Assembly: GCA_017467865.1 (NCBI GenBank)
Contig: JAFUKG010000012.1
Span: forward strand, 1-63,375
Direction: 5' to 3'
Source of the DNA: Clostridia bacterium
Lineage (GTDB): Bacteria > Bacillota > Clostridia > Oscillospirales > SIG627
DNA: 63,375 nt
This document shows, piece by piece, positions 34,950-43,112 of this stretch. The position numbers and the translations under genes are program-made. Each line of letters starts with the position of its first letter. The first letter of the stretch is position 1. Under the pieces are notes generated by a model. That model ran no database searches. It was not told the origin of the DNA and saw only the letters and a program-made list of their open reading frames with translations.

Positions 34950-37286
34950 TTAGAAGTTTCCGTCTTTATAATCCTCGTCGGAGGTATAATAAAGCTCTTC
35001 GGGTACAGGAGCCTCCTTGCCCGTGAAAATTCTGAATTTATCAAAGAGATATGCAGTCACGAACTCTGTTTTGAGAACGTGCTTACCCTTTGTCATTTTG
35101 AAAGGACCTGCAGGAGCAACAGCATGGTTTGTAAGCTTTATTGTGGCGGGAGTATGGTCTGTAAGAAGCTCACCGTCAAGGTAAAGCTTCATAAGAGACT
35201 TTTCGGTAAGTCCTCCCATAGAAAAAAGCTCTATATAGTACTCATCTGTTTCGGGAATATCAATTTCATAAGTAAGCCATTCACCCTCTTCATCCATATG
35301 GATTACGTAGCTGAGTGCCTTGGGGTTAAAGTGAAGGTTAACCTCTTCGGGACGGTAGGGGTTATTGTTTTTGGAAGGCTTAAAGGTCTTGTGGAAAGAA
35401 ATTCCCTCGCCGCCCTCCATGAAGTCCTCTGCTTCAATTTCACCGCGAAGCTTCTTTATAAGCATATCTGTTTCACTTACAAAGTCGTTTTTCCACACGT
35501 AAAGAGTTCTCTTGAAGTGTCCTTCGGGGAATTCGGTGTACTTTTCAAGAGCCTTAAATTCCTTTTCAACCCCTGCGTTAGCAAAGATTTGGGCAGACTG
35601 CCCCGTAAGATTATCCTTGTCTACCTTGATAAACTCATCCCACTTAACAGTTTCATTGTCAGAGGGAATACAGGTTTTTGTAACGTCTGCAAAGTTATTG
35701 TAGACGTTAAGGTTATTTGTGCGATAGAAGGTATACTGAGCAAACATAGCAAGTTTTGAGTTAAATACTATGTTGTTGTAGGTAGAAATTTGTGCAGAGC
35801 CTGCATCGTTGTAAAGAGCAAATCCGTTAACACCCTCTAAAACGTTGTCGTGAACGTGGCAGTTCTTTATCTCACCAAGGGAATAAACTCCGCCTCCGTC
35901 GTGAAGAACGCCCATGGCGTTGACGATGTGGTTATAAGCTATTTCATAGTTTTTACAATCGTAAGCTACCGCACCTTCCCATCCCCAACCGATGCTTATT
36001 CCCGTATAAGGAACGTCCTTGATATAGTTGTGAAGAATTTTTATGTCGCTTTCATAGTAAACGCTGATTGCACAGTTGTTTAATAGCTCACCGGGGATTC
36101 TTGTGAAAACGTTATTCTGAACGGTGATGCCTCGGCAAATGTCTATGCCTTCTGTTTGTCTGTAGTGGTTTATGGGACTTCCGATACGGATACCCGTTGC
36201 AGATGAGTCTCTGAAAACGTTTCCTTCAACAAGCACGTTTGAAACGCTGTCATTCATGCCAATGATAGCCGAGCCCATATTGTAGAACTCACAGTTTTTG
36301 AAGGTGACGCTATCTGCAAAGTTCAGTCTGAACTGAGAAGTATTTATGGTGAAAAATCCTGCTTTGACAGGGTCGCCGGATAGATGCTCTGCTTTTTCGC
36401 TTAAAGCATCCGACTGATAACAGGCGTAGCCCGTCTTTGAAAGGATGTTGCAAGCACCGCCTGCAAACTTGATATCCTCGAAATTTACGTTGCAAGCTCT
36501 GTGCTCATTGTCAGCACCGAGAATGTGGACAAACATTTCTTTTTTGCCAACGGTAGCCTCAACCTTTGTCATATCCTCGTCGGCATAAGGGTAATAGTAT
36601 ATTACCTTTTCATCCTTGTCGAAGTAAAATTCACCCTCTTCATCAAGAAGAGAAAAATCGTTTTCAAGATAGAAGCTTCTGGATTCCTTACCCAATCTCT
36701 TAATTACGGGAGTATATGTCATATCGAATATAAAGGCATATTCACGGCTTTCGGGAAGATACTCGTAGTCCTTGATTTTGTATCTGTGGCATTCCCATTC
36801 CCAAGGATTAACAAACTCCATATCCTTGATTTTGTTGAAGCCCTTGGGGAAGTTCTTCTCTTGTACCTTTACGCCGATAGTGTTTTCACCGTCACAAATA
36901 ACGTCACTTATAAAGTAAGTATATTTTGTTCTGGCACGCTTTGCGGGATAGGTGTTGATGTAGAGGTTTCTCACGTCCTCTATATCAAGCTTCGCCTTGT
37001 AAATCTTATCGTCGTGCTTCTCCCAGTTTTTAACGTACATACCGCCGAAAACTGTGGCGTTATCGCCCTTGAAGGTGATGCTTCTCTCTTTTGACGTGTT
37101 TGAGTTGTCAAAGACAAGAGTTTCTTTTATTTCATGAACACCTGAGGTGAGATTAATGACAATATCAGACGATAAATCCGTCAGCTCTGCCATTGCTCTC
37201 TCAAGAGTTAAAAACGGCGAAGCACTGCTTCCGTCAGCGTTGTCATTTCCCACGGGTGACACATAAAAATGCTTGCATTTGTCCAT
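34950..37286 (-). CDS. Right-handed beta-helix glycosidase-like protein (GH141-like)
   Basis: A 778-residue protein without signal peptide. It starts with the typical FYVSPVGNDNADGSSASPFLTLERA opening of parallel beta-helix carbohydrate enzymes. Residues ~310-560 are helix coils (FKNCEFYNMGSAIIGMND, VLVEGNVFRDSSATGIRIG, GISIGWGWEGAVAYDCKNYEIAYNHI, DGGGVYSLG). The last ~150 residues resemble a CBM6/35-type module (GEWLTYEIDIPETDEYYIELF, MKLYLDGELL). The overall plan fits GH141-like alpha-fucosidase/xylanase or related proteins. The substrate is unknown; absence of a signal peptide suggests it acts on imported oligosaccharides. Confidence 0.75.
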   Translation of the reverse strand: MDKCKHFYVSPVGNDNADGSSASPFLTLERAMAELTDLSSDIVINLTSGVHEIKETLVFDNSNTSKERSITFKGDNATVFGGMYVKNWEKHDDKIYKAKLDIEDVRNLYINTYPAKRARTKYTYFISDVICDGENTIGVKVQEKNFPKGFNKIKDMEFVNPWEWECHRYKIKDYEYLPESREYAFIFDMTYTPVIKRLGKESRSFYLENDFSLLDEEGEFYFDKDEKVIYYYPYADEDMTKVEATVGKKEMFVHILGADNEHRACNVNFEDIKFAGGACNILSKTGYACYQSDALSEKAEHLSGDPVKAGFFTINTSQFRLNFADSVTFKNCEFYNMGSAIIGMNDSVSNVLVEGNVFRDSSATGIRIGSPINHYRQTEGIDICRGITVQNNVFTRIPGELLNNCAISVYYESDIKILHNYIKDVPYTGISIGWGWEGAVAYDCKNYEIAYNHIVNAMGVLHDGGGVYSLGEIKNCHVHDNVLEGVNGFALYNDAGSAQISTYNNIVFNSKLAMFAQYTFYRTNNLNVYNNFADVTKTCIPSDNETVKWDEFIKVDKDNLTGQSAQIFANAGVEKEFKALEKYTEFPEGHFKRTLYVWKNDFVSETDMLIKKLRGEIEAEDFMEGGEGISFHKTFKPSKNNNPYRPEEVNLHFNPKALSYVIHMDEEGEWLTYEIDIPETDEYYIELFSMGGLTEKSLMKLYLDGELLTDHTPATIKLTNHAVAPAGPFKMTKGKHVLKTEFVTAYLFDKFRIFTGKEAPVPEELYYTSDEDYKDGNF

Positions 37287-37364
37287 ACTGTTACCTCTCC
37301 AAAATATGTTTTAGGTTACTGAAATCATAGTATCAAATATCACGAAAAAAGTCAATAATATAAA

Positions 37365-37398
37365 TAAAAAAAGACTTGCGTTTGCAAGTCTTTTTTAT
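37365..37398 (-). terminator. Terminator of rplS
   Basis: AAAAAAGACTTGC and GCAAGTCTTTTTT form a perfect stem just after the rplS stop on the minus strand. Confidence 0.88.
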
Positions 37399-37402
37399 GA
37401 GC

Positions 37403-37747
37403 TTACTTTGTCTTATCTTTAACCTTTGCAGCCTTACCCACACGGTCACGAAGATAATAAAGCTTAGCACGGCGAACCTTACCTTCACGGATAACATCAA
37501 CCGCAACTACGTTAGGCGAATGAAGAGGGAAAGTTTTCTCAACGCCTACACCGTTAGAAATTCTTCTTACGGTAAAGGTTTCGGAGATACCGCCGTTCTT
37601 CTTGGCGATAACAGTACCGTCAAAGTACTGAATTCTCTCTCTTGCACCTTCCTTGATTCTGTTGTGAACACGAACTGTGTCACCGATTCTAAATTCAGGT
37701 GCTTCAGCCTTAATCTGCTCGTTTGTGAAAGCCTTAATAAGATCCAT
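37403..37747 (-). CDS. rplS: 50S ribosomal protein L19
   Basis: A 114-residue protein at the 30S-50S interface. Family features: [59 protein letters not shown] and [19 protein letters not shown]. It is transcribed alone from a strong promoter with a ~90-base leader and its own terminator. GGAGGAG lies 5-10 bases before the start codon. Confidence 0.98.
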   Translation of the reverse strand: MDLIKAFTNEQIKAEAPEFRIGDTVRVHNRIKEGARERIQYFDGTVIAKKNGGISETFTVRRISNGVGVEKTFPLHSPNVVAVDVIREGKVRRAKLYYLRDRVGKAAKVKDKTK

Positions 37748-37873
37748 TATGAGGCTCCTCCTTCCATTTTATTGGAAAGTAAAGGAATGTTCATGCCGAG
37801 ACCAGCAGAGGACTATCCCTATAAATCCATAGTTAGCGAGAGACATTATAGCATAAGAGTAAAAAAAATGCAA
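37748..37873 (-). promoter_or_regulatory. rplS promoter and structured leader (L19 leader-like)
   Basis: On the minus strand TTGCAT (37868-37873) and TATAAT (37845-37850) are exactly 17 bases apart, placing the start near 37838. The ~90-base untranslated leader has partly paired segments (TATAGGGATAGTCC with neighbouring CTGGTCTCGG) in the position where Firmicutes carry the L19 autoregulatory leader. The leader identity is inferred from position; the promoter is clear. Confidence 0.6.
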
Positions 37874-38001
37874 GTACTTTTTTTATTTTTCTTTAAAATA
37901 CTTTTTTCGTGTTGATTTTTCCTTTTATATGTGGTAAAATGAAATGGCAAGCTGAAAATGGCAAAGGGCAAATTGTTGTTGATTTTTAGCTTAATAAAAA
38001 T

Positions 38002-38084
38002 GCGGGTGTGGCGGAATTGGCAGACGCGCTGGTCTTAGGAACCAGTGGTTCACCGTGCAGGTTCGACCCCTGTCACCCGCACCA
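38002..38084 (+). tRNA. tRNA-Leu (anticodon UAG)
   Basis: The acceptor arms GCGGGTG and CACCCGC pair; the D-arm is GGCGGAATTGGCAGACGC; the anticodon stem CTGGT/ACCAG encloses the loop CTTAGGA, whose middle bases give UAG. A long class II variable arm and the T-arm with GGTTCGACCCC follow. CCA is encoded (38082-38084). Its last 21 bases are repeated at 38246-38266. Confidence 0.97.
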
Positions 38085-38123
38085 AAACAAAGGGATACCC
38101 GAAAGGGTGTCCTTTTGTTTTGT
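38085..38123 (+). terminator. tRNA-Leu terminator, part of a 45-base direct repeat
   Basis: AAAACAAAGGGATACC pairs with the mirrored GGTGTCCTTTTGTTTT across CGAAA. The 45 bases 38082-38126 recur identically at 41696-41740, the far side of the restriction-modification island. Confidence 0.85.
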
Positions 38124-38245
38124 AGATAAACGTAAGGGGTCGAACCTCAAGGAGGAACAAAGCGTAAAGAAAACAGTCCAGTGGACTGTTTTTAGCTTTG
38201 TGTCCGAGGGCTACGCCCAAGGAAAAGGCATCCCGAAGGAATGCC

Positions 38246-38266
38246 CGACCCCTGTCACCCGCACCA
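38246..38266 (+). repeat. Duplicate of the tRNA-Leu 3' end (attachment-site-like)
   Basis: These 21 bases equal 38064-38084, the T-arm to CCA end of tRNA-Leu. Such duplications mark integration into tRNA genes. The ~160 bases between the copies hold two small hairpins (AACAGTCC-AGT-GGACTGTT and GGCATCCCGAAGGAATGCC) and no gene. Confidence 0.75.
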
Positions 38267-38276
38267 CATAATGACT

Positions 38277-38292
38277 GCAATTTTGATAAAAA
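38277..38292 (+). repeat. Left inverted repeat of the restriction-modification island
   Basis: GCAATTTTGATAAAAA is the exact reverse complement of 41671-41686. The pair brackets the restriction-modification genes. Confidence 0.7.
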
Positions 38293-38352
38293 GTAGCAGT
38301 CATTGTTTTTTGCCTATTTTCAAGGGTTTTCGACTTTTCTTATATAAATGAA

Positions 38353-38386
38353 GTCGCCACGGAGCAGTTCCGATGGCGGCTTTTTC
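38353..38386 (+). terminator. Hairpin with T run before the control gene
   Basis: GTCGCCACGGA pairs with TCCGATGGCGGC around GCAGT, then TTTTT. It insulates the island's first gene from upstream transcription. The remaining ~120 bases to the next gene are AT-rich with no coding signal. Confidence 0.7.
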
Positions 38387-38520
38387 GCTTTTTCCTCTTT
38401 GCAAGAGAGGTTTTATGCACCCCCCCTTTTTGAAAAAGGTTCACACCAAGCAAAGAGACTTATTGTATGTAGACCTATTGTATTCAAAATGATATAATGT
38501 TTATATTGGAGGTAGTGTAC

Positions 38521-38742
38521 ATGGATATCGTAAAAGTGTTTGGAGACAATCTCAAAAAATATCGCACACAGCTCGGCCTCTCACAAGAAGCTTTTGCTGA
38601 GAAATGTGGGTTACATCGTACATATATCAGTGCTATAGAATGCTATCGTCGCAGCATCGCTTTAGAAAATGTTCAGAGAATTGCTGATGCACTCGGAATT
38701 GAAACATACAAACTGTTTTTGGAGGAGCATATAAATGGCTAA
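38521..38742 (+). CDS. XRE family controller protein (C protein-like)
   Basis: A 73-residue HTH_3 protein: VFGDNLKKYRTQLGLSQEAFAEKCGLHRTYISAIECYRRSIALENVQRIADALG. Small regulators of this size, directly before a restriction gene, typically delay endonuclease production until methylation is in place. The start at 38521 has GGAGGT 8 bases upstream. The last 8 bases overlap the first endonuclease gene, so the two are coupled. Confidence 0.85.
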   Translation: MDIVKVFGDNLKKYRTQLGLSQEAFAEKCGLHRTYISAIECYRRSIALENVQRIADALGIETYKLFLEEHING

Positions 38743-39367
38743 AGATGTAAAGAAAATATCAAAAGATGAACTCAAAAAATCAAACAAAAATTCATATGGA
38801 ATAACCTACAAACCTAAAAAATACAACTCCGCTTTTCTTAATACAGTTAATAAAGACGCGCATTCCAGTCGTCCAGAAACAGTAGGAAAATTAGCAACCG
38901 AAATTTTCCCTGAATATGTAAATAACGCTACCGATCCCACTCCAGAGGAATGGAAAAAGCATTATCAATCGACACATTCGCAGCAATACAATGAAGGATT
39001 AAAGAAATTCAAGAAACAATTCGAATTAGAAAAGAATGCCATTAATAATATTTCTGACGAAGATTTAACCGAATATTATGACGACTTAATGTTCAACAAA
39101 ACTTTCGCAGGGCTTTATGTTCAAGACAAGATTTTAAAAGATATCGCAAATGATAAACAAGCTACATATAAAAAGGCATCATCCGATGATGAAAGTAAAG
39201 GGATAGATGGTTATATAGACGATGTACCATATTCTGTAAAATCGGAGACATATAAAACCTCTGCTGCGAAAAATACAGAAACTATCAATGCAACGATGAT
39301 TTACTATAATGAAAACAAGAAAACTAAAGAAATCGAATACTACATTGAAGAAGGTGATGAGGAATGA
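38735..39367 (+). CDS. MjaI-family type II restriction endonuclease, subunit A
   Basis: A 210-residue protein matching the MjaI-type endonuclease pattern (CTAG-cutting in the archetype): GKLATEIFPEYVNNATDPTPEEWKKHY near residue 48, DDLMFNKTFAGLYVQDKIL near 110, and the putative catalytic block DESKGIDGYIDDVPYSVK near 150-170, where the Asp of GID and the Lys of SVK suggest a PD-(D/E)xK-type site. It overlaps the regulator upstream by 8 bases and the second endonuclease gene downstream by 4. The two proteins are clearly related to each other, so the enzyme may be a heterodimer. Confidence 0.75.
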   Translation: MAKDVKKISKDELKKSNKNSYGITYKPKKYNSAFLNTVNKDAHSSRPETVGKLATEIFPEYVNNATDPTPEEWKKHYQSTHSQQYNEGLKKFKKQFELEKNAINNISDEDLTEYYDDLMFNKTFAGLYVQDKILKDIANDKQATYKKASSDDESKGIDGYIDDVPYSVKSETYKTSAAKNTETINATMIYYNENKKTKEIEYYIEEGDEE

Positions 39368-39954
39368 AGTACACACTGAAGAATGAATCCATTGAAAGTT
39401 ATAATGAAAGTGATGTCACAAGCTTTCCTAAGTACACTTCCCAGCTAATCAATTGGGCAAATCAAAATGCACAAGGTACTCGTCCGGTTGTGGTTGGTCA
39501 AATGTCCGAGCTGTTTCCTGAGTTTATGGATTCCGAAAGTGATATTACAATTGAGAATTGGCGCGATTGGTACACACAAAAATATCCTGAAGCTTTTGAA
39601 AAAGCAACAGATAAGATTTACGCACAAGTACAGAATCTTCGAGAAGCTATCCAGTTAATCGACCGAGAAATGGTAGAACAGTGGGTTGAAGATTTGGTAA
39701 TTTACAAAACATTTAATGGGCTCTATGTTCAAAAAGCTATTTTGGCTTCTTTGGCTGAGCGCAAAGGAACAACATATAGGCTTGCAACTCCCGAAGAGGA
39801 ATCCGTTGGAATTGACGGATATGTTGGAGATGTTCCCTACTCCATAAAACCTGACACATATAAAACCATGAACAGATTGTCAGAAACAATAAACGTGAAA
39901 ATGATCTACTATACGAAGAAGAAAACCGGATTAACTATCGAGGTTGAAGAATAA
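39364..39954 (+). CDS. MjaI-family type II restriction endonuclease, subunit B
   Basis: A 196-residue homologue of the preceding protein: VVVGQMSELFPEFMDSESDITIENWRDWY, EDLVIYKTFNGLYVQKAIL and EESVGIDGYVGDVPYSIKPDTYK align block by block with subunit A, and both putative catalytic residues (Asp, Lys) are kept. It starts with the ATGA overlap of subunit A's stop codon. The sequence is quite diverged from subunit A, so this is an old duplication rather than a recent one. The gene ends at a bidirectional terminator facing the methyltransferase gene. Confidence 0.75.
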   Translation: MKYTLKNESIESYNESDVTSFPKYTSQLINWANQNAQGTRPVVVGQMSELFPEFMDSESDITIENWRDWYTQKYPEAFEKATDKIYAQVQNLREAIQLIDREMVEQWVEDLVIYKTFNGLYVQKAILASLAERKGTTYRLATPEEESVGIDGYVGDVPYSIKPDTYKTMNRLSETINVKMIYYTKKKTGLTIEVEE

Positions 39955-39999
39955 AACTAACGGGCGAAGGTTGCAAGACCTCCGCCCGTGTTTTAGTTT
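39953..39999. terminator. Bidirectional terminator between endonuclease and methyltransferase genes
   Basis: AAAACTAACGGGCG pairs with CGCCCGTGTTTTAGTTT. It overlaps the stop region of both convergent genes. Confidence 0.85.
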
Positions 40000-41264
40000 G
40001 GTATTGAACTCAAGAATTTCTTTTGGCAACTATAATCGAATGTAGTATCAACATCTACATATCCGGTACGAATCAAGTGATTATTGATGAACGTCTTGTT
40101 GTCAAGATAAACATAACACATCAGTACATTATTAGAATCATATTTTATGCTATCATACTTTAAGAATACTTTCCTCTTGTTAAATTTACCTTGTAAAAAC
40201 TCTATTGCTTGACTGGTATGTTCCAGCTTTTCTTTTATTCCGAGTAATTTCACAATCAAACCATTACTTAATTCAATTTTGTTTGGAGAGATTACTCTTT
40301 TCACAGTGAATAAATCTTCTCTTTTGGCTTCACTTGAATCTATTTTAGACCCGAACTGAAGTTTCTTTACATCAACTTTTTTATCCATTCTGTGAGGATC
40401 AGCAAATATGTATGGCAGATCATCAAACGTTTGATTAACCCCTTGTGTATCCTCATAGAATTTCAGCTCAAAATCATCGAACATTGAACGCGAACCATTT
40501 ATCTTCTCGTTAATTATCGGCGCAAATTCTTTATTGATTTCATATCCGATTGAGTTTCTTCCGAGATTCTTTGCTGCCAAAGATGTCGTTCCACTTCCTG
40601 CGAACGGATCAAACACGGTTTCCCCAGCGAATGAGAACATCTTAATTAAGCGTTTCGGAAGTTCTTCCGGGAACATAGCTATATGTCCCATCTGTTTAAC
40701 ACCGTTGAAGTTCCAATGCGAGGAAAAATACTGTCCCCATTCTTCTTTTGTCATAGCAGACTGTTCTTTTTGTTGTTGAGTAGGCTTAGGTGCGTTTCCT
40801 AACTTTTTGAACAGCAGTATAAACTCATAATCCATTTTGAGGATTCCGTTACGGGGATAAGGGAAACTTCCCATAATTGCTCCGCCGCCGGAGGTATTCA
40901 TCGTGGTTGTTTTCTGCCAAATGATTGCTCCCATATAGTCCATACCGAGTGATTCGCAGAAACGTATAATTTCCGTTCTGATTGGAATAACTTTGTATCT
41001 TCCGTAATACACGGAACGAGCAAATTGGTCTCCTATGTTAACACATAATCTACAGCCATCCGAAAGAACACGATAGCATTCTTTCCATACTAAGTTCAAG
41101 TTGTTTATGTATTCTTCGTAGCTATCATTAAAACCAATTTGATCTTCTGTGCCGTAGTCCTTCAACTGCCAGTATGGAGGAGATGTTATAATTAATTGTA
41201 CTGATTTATCTTTGATTCGATTAAGCGAACGACTGTCGCCAAATACTATTTTGTGTTCAGTCAT
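39993..41264 (-). CDS. Beta-class DNA methyltransferase (N4-cytosine type) with nuclease-like C-terminal domain
   Basis: A 423-residue modification enzyme protecting host DNA. Motif IV TSPPYW is at residues ~27-32, before the SAM-binding FDPFAGSGTTSLAAKNLGR near 218, the order of beta-class enzymes; SPPY rather than DPPY points to N4-cytosine methylation, as expected for a CTAG-type system. Residues ~320-420 look like a staphylococcal-nuclease fold (IELSNGLIVKLLGIKEK ... AIEFLQGKFNKRKVFLKYD ... NHLIRTGYVDV), but the catalytic Arg/Glu/Arg positions appear replaced, so it may only bind DNA. It is convergent with the two endonuclease genes and 14 bases after an XRE gene. Confidence 0.88.
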   Translation of the reverse strand: MTEHKIVFGDSRSLNRIKDKSVQLIITSPPYWQLKDYGTEDQIGFNDSYEEYINNLNLVWKECYRVLSDGCRLCVNIGDQFARSVYYGRYKVIPIRTEIIRFCESLGMDYMGAIIWQKTTTMNTSGGGAIMGSFPYPRNGILKMDYEFILLFKKLGNAPKPTQQQKEQSAMTKEEWGQYFSSHWNFNGVKQMGHIAMFPEELPKRLIKMFSFAGETVFDPFAGSGTTSLAAKNLGRNSIGYEINKEFAPIINEKINGSRSMFDDFELKFYEDTQGVNQTFDDLPYIFADPHRMDKKVDVKKLQFGSKIDSSEAKREDLFTVKRVISPNKIELSNGLIVKLLGIKEKLEHTSQAIEFLQGKFNKRKVFLKYDSIKYDSNNVLMCYVYLDNKTFINNHLIRTGYVDVDTTFDYSCQKKFLSSIPN

Positions 41265-41278
41265 GATTAATCCCTTTC

Positions 41279-41491
41279 TTATTTGACTTGTTCGCCATTT
41301 GACAAAACGAAATATTGTTCATATCTCACATCAAGTACTTTTGCAATTTGATTGAGCTCTTCTTGGGTAACAGTATTTCTTTTAAGTTTTGCATTGAAAT
41401 TTTGAGGAGTTTGATTAATCCTTCGAGCAAGTTCAGATAAACTTATACCTGCTCTAACACATAAAACTCTTATTTGTTCAGAAGTAGTCAT
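41279..41491 (-). CDS. XRE family regulator upstream of the methyltransferase
   Basis: A 70-residue HTH protein: EQIRVLCVRAGISLSELARRINQTPQNFNAKLKRNTVTQEELNQIAKVLDVRYEQYFVL. It is a different subtype from the controller at 38521 (phage-Cro-like with NFNAKLKR). It precedes the methyltransferase gene on the same strand, so it probably sets methyltransferase expression. The upstream ~160 bases are AT-rich and contain no gene. Confidence 0.82.
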   Translation of the reverse strand: MTTSEQIRVLCVRAGISLSELARRINQTPQNFNAKLKRNTVTQEELNQIAKVLDVRYEQYFVLSNGEQVK

Positions 41492-41670
41492 AAATAGCCT
41501 CCATAAACATTATATAATTGATATTATAAATCATTTGATTGATAATGTCAACTACAGATTGTGAATATACAAAAAATCAACAAACTTTCTTCTCTAAGTA
41601 CATAGTTATTAACGATTTCTGTGTCAATGAAACTTTTAAAACAGGGGGGTGCAAAAGCACCCTATAGAAG

Positions 41671-41686
41671 TTTTTATCAAAATTGC
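41671..41686 (-). repeat. Right inverted repeat of the restriction-modification island
   Basis: TTTTTATCAAAATTGC is the reverse complement of 38277-38292. It lies 9 bases before the second copy of the tRNA terminator repeat. Just upstream (41646-41665) is a small hairpin GGGTGC-AAAA-GCACCC. Confidence 0.7.
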
Positions 41687-41695
41687 GGTTATTTG

Positions 41696-41740
41696 CCAAA
41701 ACAAAGGGATACCCGAAAGGGTGTCCTTTTGTTTTGTAGA
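41696..41740 (+). repeat. Second copy of the tRNA-Leu terminator repeat
   Basis: These 45 bases are identical to 38082-38126. Partial similarity continues for ~20 bases (AAGG...GAACCT), which supports duplication of chromosomal sequence on either side of the inserted island. Confidence 0.85.
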
Positions 41741-41771
41741 AAAATATAAGGACTTGAACCTTTTATTCTTA

Positions 41772-41800
41772 TTGTAAAATTCTTCTGTGTGTGCTAAAAT
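41772..41800 (+). promoter_or_regulatory. Promoter of the endonuclease pair
   Basis: TTGTAA and TAAAAT are spaced by 17 bases, 23 bases before the next start codon; AAGGAG lies between. Confidence 0.5.
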
Positions 41801-41823
41801 ATTAAAGCGAAAGGAGAGTTTTT

Positions 41824-42219
41824 ATGACCTACGTTTTTTGTCTCGATGAGAGAATGGGCATGGCGTTTATGGGTAAAAGGCAGAGCCGTGACAGAAAGCT
41901 TATTGAGGATTTTGTAAGTTACGCTTTGGGAAAGAGTATATTTATTTTTCCTTATTCCGAGAGTCTTTTTGAAAATATAGAAAACGTTACCGTCGTTAGC
42001 TCTGTGCCGGCTGAGGGAGATGGCTTTCTCTTTTTAGAGAATATAAAGCCCGAGTCTCTTGACGGGGCGGATGGGATTATAATATATAATTGGATGAGAC
42101 ATTATCCCTCAGACTTGGTTTTTGACCTTGATTTATCAGAATTTGAATTGGAGAGCGAAATGACCTTTGAGGGTTTTTCTCATCCCGAAATAACACGAAA
42201 GGCTTATAAGAGAAAATGA
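41824..42219 (+). CDS. Conserved-looking hypothetical protein, 131 aa
   Basis: A 131-residue cytoplasmic protein starting FCLDERMGMAFMGKRQSRDRKLIEDFV and containing FIFPYSESLFENIENVTVVSSVPAEGDGFLFLENI. I do not recognise the family. It overlaps the following nuclease gene by four bases (ATGA), so the products are made together; it could modulate the nuclease. AAAGGAG precedes its ATG. Confidence 0.7.
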   Translation: MTYVFCLDERMGMAFMGKRQSRDRKLIEDFVSYALGKSIFIFPYSESLFENIENVTVVSSVPAEGDGFLFLENIKPESLDGADGIIIYNWMRHYPSDLVFDLDLSEFELESEMTFEGFSHPEITRKAYKRK

Positions 42220-43073
42220 AGAAATATAAAGCTTTAATACTAATTTTTGCCATCATAATCGTACTTGCTTTCGTTTACGATTATTATAAGAATTTAAACG
42301 ATAAAAACGAAATTGACACTACAGTTTTCGGCGAGTATTCTTCTTCGCCTTTTACTGTGATAAACGATAACATGCCCGATTTTGACACTGAGGAGCTCGA
42401 AGCGTCGGCGAGGGAAGAGTATTCTCCCCTTGATTCTCTTGGCAGATGCGGTGTGGCAAGCGCCACTCTCGGACCCGAAACTATGCCGAAGGTCTATGAA
42501 GAGCGCGGTGATATAAGCGGTGTTTATCCCTCGGGGTGGGAGCAGGCAAAGTATGACGGAGAATGGCTTTATAACAGATGCCACCTTATTGGTTGGCAGT
42601 TATCCGCCGAAAACGATAACGAGAGAAATCTTATAACGGGTACGCGCTATTTTAACGTTGAGGGAATGCTTCCTTTTGAAAATATGGTTGCCGATTACAT
42701 AAGAGAGACGGGCAATCACGTTGAGTACAGAGTGACGCCCGTATATGAGGGTAAAAATCTCGTTTGTAACGGTGTGCAGATTGAAGCTTATTCCATAGAG
42801 GATAACGGCGAGGGAATTCAGTTCAACGTATATTGCCACAACGTTCAGCCCGGAGTAGTCATTGACTATAAAAGCGGTGAGAGCCATTCGGAAAAGAATG
42901 ATACAGAGTCGGCTCAAGGTGAATATATTTTAAACGTGAGCAGTAAGAAGTTTCACACAGCCTCTTGCTCTTCTGCAAGCTCTATCAGTGCAAAAAACAA
43001 GGATACCTTTAAGGGAAGCCGGAAAAGCCTTATAGATAAAGGCTATTCTCCCGCAGGCTGTTGCAATCCGTAA
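42216..43073 (+). CDS. Membrane-anchored DNA/RNA non-specific endonuclease (EndA/NucA-like)
   Basis: A 285-residue protein with an N-terminal membrane anchor (LILIFAIIIVLAFVYDYY) and a beta-beta-alpha-Me-type nuclease domain: YNRCHLIGWQLSAENDNERNLITGTRYFN near residues 119-148, where the His and the downstream Asn bind the metal. The last ~50 residues (YILNVSSKKFHTASCSSA ... SPAGCCNP) resemble the small Cys-containing module found at the end of many secreted nucleases. It likely degrades extracellular nucleic acid for nutrition or DNA uptake. Confidence 0.88.
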   Translation: MKKYKALILIFAIIIVLAFVYDYYKNLNDKNEIDTTVFGEYSSSPFTVINDNMPDFDTEELEASAREEYSPLDSLGRCGVASATLGPETMPKVYEERGDISGVYPSGWEQAKYDGEWLYNRCHLIGWQLSAENDNERNLITGTRYFNVEGMLPFENMVADYIRETGNHVEYRVTPVYEGKNLVCNGVQIEAYSIEDNGEGIQFNVYCHNVQPGVVIDYKSGESHSEKNDTESAQGEYILNVSSKKFHTASCSSASSISAKNKDTFKGSRKSLIDKGYSPAGCCNP

Positions 43074-43077
43074 AAGC

Positions 43078-43112
43078 AAAGGGTAAGTAACTTACGGTTA
43101 CTTACCCTTTAT
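43078..43112. terminator. Bidirectional terminator
   Basis: AAAGGGTAAGTAAC pairs with GTTACTTACCCTTT around TTACG. It serves the nuclease gene (+) and the radical SAM gene (-). Confidence 0.9.

Noticed and set aside
38008..38271. An 87-codon plus-strand frame across tRNA-Leu and its terminator
   Set aside because: It is translated from the tRNA and repeat sequence; there is no ribosome binding site and the tRNA call is secure.
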